A DNA stretch of 33,113 nucleotides from Blastopirellula sp. (GTDB taxonomy: Bacteria > Planctomycetota > Planctomycetia > Pirellulales > Pirellulaceae), in NCBI GenBank assembly GCA_002733575.1, contig NVWB01000045.1, positions 1-33,113 on the forward strand, written 5' to 3'. A model generated the notes under the pieces. It was not told where the DNA came from. It saw nothing but the letters and a program-made list of their open reading frames with translations, and did no database searches. Shown one piece after another: positions 17,267 to 25,806 of this stretch. The stretch's first letter is position 1. Each line of letters starts with the position of its first letter. A program made the position numbers and the translations under genes.

Positions 17267-19903
17267 ATGCGAAAAATTACTCCCCACAAACTCGCTCAAT
17301 TCATGTTGATGGCATTCTTGTCGATCAATGCTGCTGGATGTAATCGACTCCCAAGAATCGATCCCAGCGGCCAGCGCATCTTTATTCCACCAGCCAGTTC
17401 CAACTCCGGCACCTACGGAACTTATCCATCCACTGCGGTTAATAATCCAGCTCCTGCAACCAATCGGAGTTGTTGGGATTGGTTGGGATGTGGAACGAAT
17501 GGTAACAATAATTTCAATCCATTTTATCAGCGATCCTACCAAGCACCTTATAGACTTCCGAGCTGCCCACCTTCTGGCGTGGTTCCCTTAACTCCGATTC
17601 CAAAAATCCCTGAAGCCGCGAATTTGGCCGTAAAACCATCGCTGCAACTCACGCCCAATCGGATTGTGGCACCTGTCGGAAGCGAAGTGATCTTGGTAGC
17701 CGGATTAAAGCAATCAAAAAACTTGCATGACTCAGGCAAGCCAATTCATTGGATGCTCTCTCAGGAAAGTGTCGGGCATTTTACTGATGTCGGAGGCCCC
17801 TCTTCTTATCTGAGCCTGATTTCACACGGCAAAGGCAAAGTCGATAGTCCCAACTTTGTGATCAGCAAAACACTGTTACATGACAAAACCATTGACCGTG
17901 GAACAGAACTACCCGGCGATGACATCCGCGTTTTACAGGGGCAGAGTTGGATCAGTCTGAGTTCCGCATCGCCAGGCACCAGTCGAGTTACCGCACTCGC
18001 CCCGAAAATTGACAACTGGCCAGGCCGGCAACGCAACGCAACCATTTACTGGGTTGATGCTCAATGGCAGTTTCCACAAATAGCTTCGAAGCGGGTTGGT
18101 GAACGAGCGTTATTAACCACGACGCTGTCACGTCAGACTACCAAGATGCCCATCGAAGGCTGGACCGTTCGCTACGAACTTGTTGGTGGGCCTCCAGCGA
18201 ACTTTATTGTCAATGGAAGAGTTGCGGACGCAACGGCGGTTGAAGTGAAATCGGATGCCGCAGGTCGTGCAACGGCTGAAATTATCCCAAGTTCCAATCA
18301 GGCTGGCACCGCTCAAGTACGGATGACCGTGATTCGGCCGAACGGTGATGTGCTGAGTAACACAGAAAAACTCGCTATGGCCACTGGCAACACCAGTGTT
18401 AGCTGGACTGCGCCAGAACTTCAAGTCGAAATCGGCGCACCGAGCGTTGCAGAAGTTGGCTCAACCGTTACCTATAATATCCGCATCACCAATCGCGGCG
18501 ATGTGGCAGCAACCGGTGTGATGTTAAATAGTCGAATACCCGAGCAGTTAGCTTATGTTGGCAGTGATCAACTCGGCAAACTATTAGGCAACCGCGTGGA
18601 GTGGAGTGTAGGTGATATCGAGGCCCGAGGGTATCGACAATTTCAACTCAACTGCCAAGTTCGTACACCTGGCCAAATTCTCAATCGGGTAACCGCAACT
18701 GCCGATGGTAATTTGCGCAGCGAACAGACAGCCACCACACAAGTCGCCGCCAAGAGCATCCAATTAACCATGACTGGCCCTGAACGAGTTACGATTGGAG
18801 ATACGGTTACCTATCAGATCTCAATACAAAACCATAGTGATCAGCCGGTCACTGGTTTAGCCATGAAAGATGTCTTCGATATTGGCTTAACTCATGCAGG
18901 TGGACCCAGCCCACTTGAGCATGATTTGGGGACATTAGGACCGGGTGGTCTTAAAGAAATTGGGCTCACCTTCACAGCAACTCAACATGGGCGACACTGT
19001 CATCGCCTGACAGTGAGTGCCGATGGAAATCAGTCCGTAGTCAAGGATATCTGTGTCACGATTGATCCACCAGCAGCGGTTCCTCAATTCACTTTAAAAT
19101 TTGAATCCGTAGCGAAAAAAGTTCAGGTCGGGGAAAGAACTTTGTTTAGAGTCAACGTGACAAACACAGGTCCAATCCCGCTAACGAATGTCCGAGTGAC
19201 TGAGATCGTGGACACGACATTGAACCCTTTTAAGTCCACTATTAATGCCCAAACCAATAATCGCACATTTACCTGGACAATACCGCGACTGCTACCCACA
19301 AAATTTACGGTGCTTGAAATCTTATGCGATTGCCCAACCGTTACACCACAAGCCTGTAACAGTGTGACGGTGATGTGCGATCAAAATGTGACGCTATCCC
19401 AAGAAGCGTGTGTAGAAGTAGTAGCCATACCGCGTGCTGCTTTAGAAGCCCCACCGATCATTCCGCCCGGAGCAAGTAACGGGGCAAGCGACAATACACC
19501 CAATCCAGGCCCGCCTGCCACACAACCTTCTGGCCAGTTGACCGTGACCTTGACTGATTCAAATGAAGGGGTCAAACCTGGAGAGTTGATTGAGTATGTG
19601 CTGACAGTTCAAAATAATTTCGATACGGCGGATGAAAATGTGAAAATTGCCGTCGAATTTCCGGTAGGCATCCGCTTTGTGAAATTAACGGGTAACTATC
19701 GACCCCAGGTTGGAGAATCAGATGACGGACGAGTCATCAGTATCGAACCCATAGGAGTGCTTCGCAGAGGAGAAACGATCACCTTCCAGATTCAAACCAC
19801 GGCAACCGCCGTGGGACGACAAGAGGTTAAAGCTTTTGTCGAAAGTAAACTCTCGCCTCAAGCTGTGATTGCCAAAGAGGATACAACGATCTTTGGTCAA
19901 TAG
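17267..19903 (+). CDS. DUF11-repeat lipoprotein
   Basis: This is an 878-aa predicted lipoprotein of the cell envelope. A basic start and hydrophobic core lead to the lipobox-like SINAAGC, with Cys25 as the lipidation site. A Pro/Asn/Ser-rich stretch with several Cys follows (to about 107), then an Ig-like region (about 108-380). Four DUF11-like repeats of about 110 residues come next, at roughly 385-497, 498-600, 608-715 and 758-878. Each opens with a phrase such as VGSTVTYNIRITNRGDVAATGV or VGERTLFRVNVTNTG. A Cys-rich patch lies at the end of repeat 3 (CDC, QAC, MCD, EAC). DUF11 repeats also occur in chlamydial OmcB, a Cys-rich envelope protein, so a structural envelope role is plausible in this superphylum. 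The ATG at 17267 is chosen over an in-frame TTG at 17150 because it gives a lipoprotein signal and has AAGGA 7 nt upstream. Confidence 0.85.
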   Translation: MRKITPHKLAQFMLMAFLSINAAGCNRLPRIDPSGQRIFIPPASSNSGTYGTYPSTAVNNPAPATNRSCWDWLGCGTNGNNNFNPFYQRSYQAPYRLPSCPPSGVVPLTPIPKIPEAANLAVKPSLQLTPNRIVAPVGSEVILVAGLKQSKNLHDSGKPIHWMLSQESVGHFTDVGGPSSYLSLISHGKGKVDSPNFVISKTLLHDKTIDRGTELPGDDIRVLQGQSWISLSSASPGTSRVTALAPKIDNWPGRQRNATIYWVDAQWQFPQIASKRVGERALLTTTLSRQTTKMPIEGWTVRYELVGGPPANFIVNGRVADATAVEVKSDAAGRATAEIIPSSNQAGTAQVRMTVIRPNGDVLSNTEKLAMATGNTSVSWTAPELQVEIGAPSVAEVGSTVTYNIRITNRGDVAATGVMLNSRIPEQLAYVGSDQLGKLLGNRVEWSVGDIEARGYRQFQLNCQVRTPGQILNRVTATADGNLRSEQTATTQVAAKSIQLTMTGPERVTIGDTVTYQISIQNHSDQPVTGLAMKDVFDIGLTHAGGPSPLEHDLGTLGPGGLKEIGLTFTATQHGRHCHRLTVSADGNQSVVKDICVTIDPPAAVPQFTLKFESVAKKVQVGERTLFRVNVTNTGPIPLTNVRVTEIVDTTLNPFKSTINAQTNNRTFTWTIPRLLPTKFTVLEILCDCPTVTPQACNSVTVMCDQNVTLSQEACVEVVAIPRAALEAPPIIPPGASNGASDNTPNPGPPATQPSGQLTVTLTDSNEGVKPGELIEYVLTVQNNFDTADENVKIAVEFPVGIRFVKLTGNYRPQVGESDDGRVISIEPIGVLRRGETITFQIQTTATAVGRQEVKAFVESKLSPQAVIAKEDTTIFGQ

Positions 19904-19923
19904 ATTGCCTGTCTGATCTAATT

Positions 19924-19939
19924 GAGACCTTGAGGTCTT
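19924..19939 (+). terminator. Weak candidate terminator after the DUF11 gene
   Basis: GAGACC-TTGA-GGTCTT can form a 6-bp stem with a 4-nt loop, followed by GTTTAAT. The stem is short and the T-run poor. Confidence 0.3.
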
Positions 19940-20015
19940 GTTTAATAGTACACATCGCGTTTATACTTACCTCTAGTGCTGTAAACCACTCCACTCATCA
20001 GGGGGTCTTTATGCG

Positions 20016-20342
20016 ATGCAAAGATTTGTCATCTTACACCACGTGCTTCCGCTCGAGGCAGAACAAGCAACTCACTGGGACTTGATGCTGGAGACAGACG
20101 ATGTTCTCAGAACTTGGTCTCTAGATAACGAACCCACGCTTGCCGAAGCCAACACGGGAGAAGCAATTGCCGATCACCGCAAACAATATCTCATTTACCA
20201 GGGCCCGATCTCAAACAATCGTGGTCACGTCACACAAATAGATCGTGGCGAATATCAGATTCTAGAAGAGAGCCCAGTCAAAATGATTGTGAAACTTTCT
20301 GGCACGAAGTTTGTAGGAGAACTGGAACTGGCCATTCGCTAG
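20016..20342 (+). CDS. Stand-alone LigD 3'-phosphoesterase-like protein
   Basis: This is a 108-aa cytoplasmic protein resembling the N-terminal phosphoesterase domain of bacterial LigD (PF13298), which trims 3' ends during non-homologous end joining. The matching phrases are ILHHVLP (LigD has QKHDA), THWDLMLETDDVLRTWSL (LigD has HYDLRLE-DGVLKSWA), DHRKQYLIYQGPIS (LigD has EDHPLEYADFEG), and a closing RGHV-DRGEY. His20, Asp22 and His54 keep metal or catalytic positions, but the Arg of HYDLRLE is Met24 here. It has no polymerase or ligase domain and no ku neighbour in view. GGGGG (20001-20005) lies 10 nt before the ATG. It could be an active trimming enzyme or a repurposed fold; I judge the family assignment fairly safe and the activity unproven. 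Confidence 0.75.
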   Translation: MQRFVILHHVLPLEAEQATHWDLMLETDDVLRTWSLDNEPTLAEANTGEAIADHRKQYLIYQGPISNNRGHVTQIDRGEYQILEESPVKMIVKLSGTKFVGELELAIR

Positions 20343-20725
20343 AGCATTTTTAACATTGCTTTTCTTCCGCGAAAGCATTCGTTCCGAAGCGAATTTCGTA
20401 TTCTGGGTAGCCGCGCCGTTGGTTTTGGAGAACGCGAACCACTTCAAACTCGCTTATTCAAAACGACGCCGGGGTCGACTGCCGTCGATTGGAGGTTAGA
20501 GCGGTTTCCATTCGCCTCGTACAGAGCTAATAATCTCATGCGAATGAAGACCCCCATTTGAATTCGGTGAATCTTGCCCCTGTAGCCTCTGATGGCCTGC
20601 GGCCACACCGACGACGTTCCGAATGCGTTTGATCCTGAAGCACAGCCAACTCCGGAATCGTCGGCGGTGCTACTCGATATTAATGCGTTCGGCATAGCGA
20701 CTTTTGAAAACGCGCTAACATCTTC
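20343..20725. other. Non-coding block rich in dyad symmetry
   Basis: This 383-nt stretch between a plus-strand and a minus-strand 3' end has no gene I can support. Both genes end here, so convergent terminators are expected. It holds TGGCC-TGC-GGCCA (20593-20605), a long imperfect stem (20607-20621 with 20653-20668) and an interrupted hairpin near 20370-20400 built from CGAAA/TTTCG and TTCG/CGAA parts. It resembles neither flanking gene. It may be a mobile repeat or a structured element. Confidence 0.5.
20607..20668. repeat. Long imperfect inverted repeat
   Basis: ACCGACGACGTTCCG (20607-20621) pairs with CGGAATCGTCGGCGGT (20653-20668), with one inserted base and a single internal mismatch. 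The loop of about 31 nt includes AATGCGTTTGATCC. The word AATGCGTT recurs at about 20680. The stem is GC-rich and stable. It is not followed by a T-run on either strand. Confidence 0.6.
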
Positions 20726-21451
20726 CTACTGGGCAGCAGCCACTTCTGCCTCTTCCCTAGTTTCAGAAACACTCTTCGCTTTCACGGTTTCTCCGGCCAA
20801 GTAGATCTCTCCGTCACGCAGGGCAATGGTATCGATGCGGATACGACCGTTGATCCCTTCTCCAGTGCTTGGAACATGTAGCAAGGCGACCGGATCGTTT
20901 TCGATTTGTTTCCAACGCACGGGGACTTCGGCCTTATCGGTATGTTCGGCGATTTGGTCTAGCAGTTGACTCAGTGGAACCGGCAACAGCCCGGCAGTGG
21001 CTTGATGAATACGAATGGCCACCACATTTTCTTCCTCTTCGACCAAAAAGATATCGACCGAAAGCGTCATCACCGATTGAAACTGTTGCCCTTTAAATCG
21101 GCACGCCAGTAGTATCTGATCTTCAGTTATCAAGACTCGAGGCTTCTCAACTTCTTTGGGCAAGAACTTCGGAAACTTCTCTTCCAAATCAGAGGCCAAC
21201 CAACCATTGATTTGTGCATCGGTTAACGATAATTGCCAGCGAGTTGGTTTCTTGATTTGGTTCGAAAGTGCAAAGACTTGCTCTTCCAAAATCTCACCTG
21301 CTTCGGCAGCCACTTCTGGTTCAATCTCTAACGCCTGGGTATAGAACTCTGGCTCTTGTTGGGTTGCCTGATAGAGAAAGAACCCTATCAATAGCAAACC
21401 GACGAGCAGCCCCAGCGGAACGAAAATCGCAATTTTGACCGACTTACGCAT
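20726..21451 (-). CDS. Membrane-anchored protein, DUF2140/YpmS-like
   Basis: This is a 241-aa protein with one N-terminal transmembrane anchor (about 7-28, IAIFVPLGLLVGLLLIGFFLY) and a soluble part outside the cytoplasm. The phrases LSLTDAQINGWLASDLEEKF, VLITEDQILLACRFKGQQFQSVMTLSVDIFL and HQATAGLLPVPLSQLLDQIAEH resemble the DUF2140/YpmS family, whose beta-rich domains are of unknown or lipid-linked function. I hold that match at low confidence; a plain conserved hypothetical is the safe call. The C-terminus is a charged tail (SETREEAEVAAAQ). It is the last gene of the minus-strand run after ispD and tyrS, 120 nt downstream of tyrS with a hairpin between them. Confidence 0.7.
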   Translation of the reverse strand: MRKSVKIAIFVPLGLLVGLLLIGFFLYQATQQEPEFYTQALEIEPEVAAEAGEILEEQVFALSNQIKKPTRWQLSLTDAQINGWLASDLEEKFPKFLPKEVEKPRVLITEDQILLACRFKGQQFQSVMTLSVDIFLVEEEENVVAIRIHQATAGLLPVPLSQLLDQIAEHTDKAEVPVRWKQIENDPVALLHVPSTGEGINGRIRIDTIALRDGEIYLAGETVKAKSVSETREEAEVAAAQ

Positions 21452-21523
21452 AGGAATAGAACCTCGAATAAAACTGCATTGGCAGGCACACCGCGTACAG
21501 CATCGTAGAGATATATGGCAATA

Positions 21524-21545
21524 AGGTCAACTTCTACATTGACCT
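21524..21545 (-). promoter_or_regulatory. Inverted repeat between tyrS and the YpmS-like gene
   Basis: AGGTCAA (21524-21530) and TTGACCT (21539-21545) form a perfect 7-bp dyad around an 8-nt loop, 26 nt past the tyrS stop and 78 nt before the next start. There is no T-run, so it looks more like an operator or RNA hairpin than a terminator. Confidence 0.4.
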
Positions 21546-21571
21546 CCTTGCTAGCGTTTTAAAGGCAATAT

Positions 21572-22858
21572 CTAGTCTCGGAAACGTAATAGTGCGTATT
21601 TCTTCTTACCGCTGCGAAGGACCATCACCGTTTCGCTGGCCAAATCTTCGGCGGTTAACCGCTCATCGATGCTTTCACGACGTCTATTATTAATGTACGC
21701 CCCACCTTGCTGAACGGTTCGGCGGGCCTCTCCTTTGCTTTTACTCAGCCCGGCCTCAACGAAAGCATCCATCAAGTTCAAGCCTTCGCCAGAAAGCCGT
21801 TCTTTGGAAATGTCTTTGCTAGACACATCCGCGAAAATCTCAACCAGTTGCGAATCAGATAAATTATCAATTTCTTCACCGAAGAAAATCTTGGTGGCCC
21901 GTTGAGCCGATGCAAGACCTTCAGGTCCGTGAATCATGCCGGTTAGTTCTTCCGCCAGTCGGCGTTGACTTTCTCGCTTGTAGGCTTCTTCTTCGCGGGC
22001 TTTATCTAACGCTTCAATTTCCTCCTGATTCAACTCGGTTAAAAATCGCAAGCACTTGCCAGCATCTTCATCGGCCACGTTGATCCAGTATTGGTAGAAA
22101 GCGTAAGGGCTGGTACGTTCGGGCGAAAGCCAAATGGCTCCGCTTTCGGTCTTGCCCATTTTCGTGCCATCGGCTTTGGTCAACAGCGGGCAAGTCATTC
22201 CGTAAAGTTGTTGACTCAGCATTCGCCGACCTAAATCGATACCAGCGGTGATATTGCCCCATTGATCACTTCCGCCCACTTGTAGTTCGCACCCATGCTC
22301 TTTGTTGAGATGCACAAAGTCGTAGGCTTGTAGTAGCATGTAACTGAACTCGGTGTAGCTGATGCCTAAGTCATCGCGCTGCAATCGATTCTTGACTGAC
22401 TCTTTGCCCATCATTACGTTGACCGGGAAGTTCTTGCCAATGTCTCGTAAGAAATCAAGAAAGCTAAAGCGGCTCATCCAGTCAAAGTTATTGACCAAGA
22501 CTGCACCAGAGTCAGCGTTATCAAAGTCTAAAACCTTTTTCATCTGCTGTTGGATACCGACCACGTTGGCCCGCAGTTGGTCGACGGAAAGCAAATTTCG
22601 CTCGGCACTCTTTCCGCTAGGGTCACCGATCATGCCGGTGGCTCCGCCGACTAGCGCAATCGGGCGGTGTCCACATTTTTGAAATCGACGCAAAATCATC
22701 AGCGGCAATAAACTACCGACATGCAAGCTATCCGCGGTAGGGTCGAACCCGGCGTAGATGGTTCGAGATTGATCAAGTAACCATTTTTGCAGGTTTTCTT
22801 CGTCAGTGGTCTGAAAAATGAGTCCACGCCATTTAAGCTCGGCGAAAATGTCGTTCAT
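21572..22858 (-). CDS. tyrS: Tyrosyl-tRNA synthetase
   Basis: This 428-aa class I aminoacyl-tRNA synthetase charges tRNA-Tyr with tyrosine. The catalytic core begins with YAGFDPTADSLHVGSLLPL, where HVGS (46-49) is the HIGH motif. LVGGATGMIGDPSGKSAER and QVGGSDQWGNITAGIDL are the tyrosine and ATP pocket signatures. KMGKT (233-237) is the KMSKS-type loop. The C-terminal S4 RNA-binding domain spans about 360-428. Length is typical of the bacterial TyrS form. It follows ispD by 104 nt; AGG precedes the ATG by about 9 nt. No tRNA-like leader is evident. Confidence 0.97.
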   Translation of the reverse strand: MNDIFAELKWRGLIFQTTDEENLQKWLLDQSRTIYAGFDPTADSLHVGSLLPLMILRRFQKCGHRPIALVGGATGMIGDPSGKSAERNLLSVDQLRANVVGIQQQMKKVLDFDNADSGAVLVNNFDWMSRFSFLDFLRDIGKNFPVNVMMGKESVKNRLQRDDLGISYTEFSYMLLQAYDFVHLNKEHGCELQVGGSDQWGNITAGIDLGRRMLSQQLYGMTCPLLTKADGTKMGKTESGAIWLSPERTSPYAFYQYWINVADEDAGKCLRFLTELNQEEIEALDKAREEEAYKRESQRRLAEELTGMIHGPEGLASAQRATKIFFGEEIDNLSDSQLVEIFADVSSKDISKERLSGEGLNLMDAFVEAGLSKSKGEARRTVQQGGAYINNRRRESIDERLTAEDLASETVMVLRSGKKKYALLRFRD

Positions 22859-22962
22859 GAGATTACCTGATTCAAGATGCTTTAAAGGTGTTTATTGATA
22901 GAGACCAATCTCGCAATTGTAGGTTCACAAGGCCTAACAGAAAAGGTGAGGCTCGGCAGCAA

Positions 22963-23658
22963 TTACTCGGGCTTCATCATTTCAGACAAAGCCATCTTGG
23001 CTACGAGAAAATCTTCGGGGTTCGTAATTTTAAGATTCCAAGGGCTTCCCTTCACAATCTTGACCGGTTTTCCGATGTTTTCGACCAACTGAGCATCATC
23101 GGTGGCCGCTAAACTCTGACGAGCAGCATAGGCCTGTTCTAGAATTGCTTTACTGAAAACTTGCGGGGTTTGTGCTTCCCAAATTCCCTGGCGAGACACT
23201 GTCTCGCTGATGGTCATGTCTTCAGAAACTCGTTTCAAGGTTCCAGCAACAGGGTAAGCCAACATGGCCGCTTGATGCGTGGCTGCCGCTTGAAAGACTT
23301 CTTCGATGGACTCTGCCGAAACACAAGGACGCGCCGCATCATGCACCGCGACGTAATCAATAGAATCGTCTACTTGAGACAGAGCATTAGAAATTGATTC
23401 ATATCGCTCTGCGCCACCATCGACGAGCTGGACTTTCAAAGACTCTAGTTGCGACGCGAATTCCTGCTCAACGTAAGCTCTATCCTCGGCTGAAATCACC
23501 AAAAGAATCTGCGTGACATCGGCTCGTTCAGCAAAACGCATGGCACTATGAACCCACACCGGATGTTCGAGCAGTGTGGCAAACACTTTCTTTCCGTGTT
23601 CATTTCCAAACCGGGTACTTTGACCAGCGGCAGGAAGGATAACGCAATAATTGGGCAC
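22963..23658 (-). CDS. ispD: 2-C-methyl-D-erythritol 4-phosphate cytidylyltransferase
   Basis: This 231-aa enzyme of the non-mevalonate (MEP) isoprenoid pathway makes CDP-methylerythritol from MEP and CTP. Family signatures are the N-terminal CTP-binding loop VILPAAGQSTRFGNEHGKK (about 6-24), with Arg16 and the Lys pair, VDGGAERYESISNAL (about 79-93) and YVAVHDAARPCVS (about 102-114) with the catalytic-site Asp. TDDAQLVENIGKPVKIVKGSPWNLKITNPED closes it. Length is normal. The start is GTG, with no strong ribosome site, 56 nt after the acyl-CoA dehydrogenase stop, which suggests read-through from that gene. Confidence 0.96.
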   Translation of the reverse strand: MPNYCVILPAAGQSTRFGNEHGKKVFATLLEHPVWVHSAMRFAERADVTQILLVISAEDRAYVEQEFASQLESLKVQLVDGGAERYESISNALSQVDDSIDYVAVHDAARPCVSAESIEEVFQAAATHQAAMLAYPVAGTLKRVSEDMTISETVSRQGIWEAQTPQVFSKAILEQAYAARQSLAATDDAQLVENIGKPVKIVKGSPWNLKITNPEDFLVAKMALSEMMKPE

Positions 23659-23714
23659 GAGTTTTACTTTGTTGATTTCCTGAAAAACGTGAACGCTTGA
23701 TACGGAACTGCCAC

Positions 23715-25628
23715 TTAATACTTCATCATGATTTCATCTGGGGCTGCTGGAAGACCAGGGAAACCACCTTCGGCAATCATTCCGCCAAGCTCTGTCACTT
23801 GTCGATAATATCGATCACTGATTCTGGCTCTTAATATCTCTCGTTTCAAGTCGCGGCAGATGATATCGGCGGAAGCCCGGATGACTTCGTCTTCGCTGCG
23901 TGCGGCATACAAACTGGTGGCCAAGATGATGATTAGTTTTTGCACTTTGGACGACAGTTCCGACATCCGGCATTGGCGGTCGACCAACTTCAACTGATAT
24001 TTTCGCATCGTGCCTGAGATTTCAAGCGGCATGCTTTGCAATTTGTCGGCAGCAAACTGGGCGTGCGCCTTTAAATTGCTCGGCATATTGGGCAAGTCGA
24101 TTCGCGGTTTTGGCGCCACATATTCTTTCATCATCCAACCTGCATACGGGCCCATTACCCCTTTCAGCGCCCAAGCGTGGGCCGGGTTCAGTGGATTCGG
24201 TTTCTTAATTCCCGCGGCTGCCAGCGCTTTACCTATCGGTTCAAAGAACTGCGTTCCATGTTGTTTTACGAGTGATTTAAAGAACGCCATGCTCAGCATT
24301 TCTCCTTCGCCTTCGTAAATACAAGGGGCCAAATATTCATGTACGTTGTCGCCGAACATGTGACCATGTAGGAAAGCCCGGCCACCATGGGTTTTCATAA
24401 ACAGTTCAATCGCGGCCTCTTTTTGCGATTCACTACCAAACACCTTGGCAACAATACATTCCATCTCGCCCCGGTAGCCTTCGTCGATCAAACTAGAACA
24501 CCAAGCGACTAGTGCATCGGCGGCCACAATTAAACCCGCCATGCGGCCGAGTCTTCGTTGCACTAACTCACGCTTGGCAATCGGCTGGCCGTAGGTTGCA
24601 CGAAAATGGGCCCAAGGAATCATGCTGGCCATCATCAAACGCATTGTGCCGGCAGCATTGGCACAAAGTGCAATTCGGCCAAGGTTCAATCCGTGATAGG
24701 CGATGGTCAGTCCGTTGCCTTTGATTGGTTCCAATAAGTTTTCTTTAGGAACTTTAAAATCCTTGAATATGATCCCCTGATTATGCGTATGCTTGAGTGC
24801 CCAAATACCATATTTGCGTAACTGGAACTGCTCATTTTCCTCCGGTGGCAAGTCGACCACCAACACGGCAGTCTTGCCTTCAATTAAGCAGACTAAGCCG
24901 ATGGTTCGCCCTGGCACCACATTCGTGATAAACAGCTTCTCTCCGTTGACCACATAATGGTCCCCTTCCAAGCGGGCTACGGTCTTCAAAGCGGTTAAGT
25001 CCGATCCGGCTCCTGGTTCGGTCAAAGCGAATGCCGACAGTCGTTCTCCACTGGCCAGCTTCGGGAGATAATGTTCTTTTTGTTGTTGGTTGCCAAATGT
25101 TTTCACCGGGTCAACCGCACCGATACATCCATGAACCGAAGCCAATCCGGCGATTGTCGGATCGGCCATTGCCATGCGTGTTAAGAAAGGAGCAAAGCTA
25201 CGAAACGGTGTGCCACTGCCTCCATGTTCTTTATCAACCAACAGGCCCCAGTAACCGACGCTGCCCAATGCTTCCATGACTTCTTGGGTGATCTTCCCGT
25301 TCTCGTCTAGAAAGTTCCCCTTCTGTTTAAACTCAACCACGGTTTGCACCGAGTCGTCCATCACCTTTTGTACATCTGCCGGGGTCTCAAACGGTTTGGA
25401 TTGAAACAAATCAACTGGAATTCCGCGATCCCAAACGGCCCGATGTGCAGGGCTATTGATGGTTTGATACTGGGGCTGAAATAGCTTTTCGACCTGATCA
25501 TCGGCCTTATCAATGGCACCAATCCGTTTCGCTTCTTCCTCGCTTTTCCCGCCTAAAGTCAACGCGGTTTCTGCGAATGAAACTTCTTCATCTACTTGGC
25601 TTGGGTCATTGGATTCTTCAGTGCTCAT
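23715..25628 (-). CDS. Acyl-CoA dehydrogenase (long form)
   Basis: This 637-aa FAD enzyme of beta-oxidation converts acyl-CoA to trans-2-enoyl-CoA and passes electrons to ETF. After a variable N-terminal region of about 90 residues come the acyl-CoA dehydrogenase domains: GYWGLLVDKEHGGSG, LSAFALTEPGAGSDL (flavin-binding signature, about 198-212) and GLNLGRIALCANAAG. IYEGEGEML carries the Glu (about 439) that aligns with the catalytic base in the IYEG motif of other members. An extra C-terminal region of about 180 residues makes it VLCAD/ACAD9-like. An upstream ATG at 25652 exists, but AAGGA at 25636-25640 gives normal 7-nt spacing to the ATG at 25628. It lies 178 nt downstream of the acyl-CoA synthetase gene, so it may have its own promoter. 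Confidence 0.94.
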   Translation of the reverse strand: MSTEESNDPSQVDEEVSFAETALTLGGKSEEEAKRIGAIDKADDQVEKLFQPQYQTINSPAHRAVWDRGIPVDLFQSKPFETPADVQKVMDDSVQTVVEFKQKGNFLDENGKITQEVMEALGSVGYWGLLVDKEHGGSGTPFRSFAPFLTRMAMADPTIAGLASVHGCIGAVDPVKTFGNQQQKEHYLPKLASGERLSAFALTEPGAGSDLTALKTVARLEGDHYVVNGEKLFITNVVPGRTIGLVCLIEGKTAVLVVDLPPEENEQFQLRKYGIWALKHTHNQGIIFKDFKVPKENLLEPIKGNGLTIAYHGLNLGRIALCANAAGTMRLMMASMIPWAHFRATYGQPIAKRELVQRRLGRMAGLIVAADALVAWCSSLIDEGYRGEMECIVAKVFGSESQKEAAIELFMKTHGGRAFLHGHMFGDNVHEYLAPCIYEGEGEMLSMAFFKSLVKQHGTQFFEPIGKALAAAGIKKPNPLNPAHAWALKGVMGPYAGWMMKEYVAPKPRIDLPNMPSNLKAHAQFAADKLQSMPLEISGTMRKYQLKLVDRQCRMSELSSKVQKLIIILATSLYAARSEDEVIRASADIICRDLKREILRARISDRYYRQVTELGGMIAEGGFPGLPAAPDEIMMKY

Positions 25629-25635
25629 TGGGTTA

Positions 25636-25640
25636 TCCTT
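25636..25640 (-). promoter_or_regulatory. Shine-Dalgarno AAGGA deciding the acyl-CoA dehydrogenase start
   Basis: It lies 7 nt before the ATG at 25628 and inside the extra codons that the alternative start at 25652 would add. That favours the shorter protein. Confidence 0.6.
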
Positions 25641-25712
25641 CACATAGAACATCGGGCTTGTCAGTCACCACGTATTCAGACGTTCAATTGTACCTTTTTT
25701 TGGGCATTGGAT

Positions 25713-25718
25713 TGTATA
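25713..25718 (-). promoter_or_regulatory. Candidate -10 for the acyl-CoA dehydrogenase gene
   Basis: TATACA is read on the minus strand about 85 nt upstream of the start, in the gap after the acyl-CoA synthetase gene. No clear -35 is seen. A GCGTTT/AAACGC hairpin (25763-25780) lies between it and the upstream stop and lacks a T-run. Confidence 0.25.
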
Positions 25719-25806
25719 TTAACATGAAAGTAATCCCGTAAGTCGTTATACATCTAGTGTTTGCGTTTTTTTCCAAACGCCAGTCGTGCTTGTTTACGGC
25801 CAATTT

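Noticed and set aside
20592..20804. 70-aa plus-strand frame and the 83-aa minus-strand frame (20444-20695) in the non-coding block
   Set aside because: The plus-strand frame runs into the minus-strand YpmS-like gene. Neither has a ribosome site or a family resemblance, and both are better explained by the GC-rich dyads.
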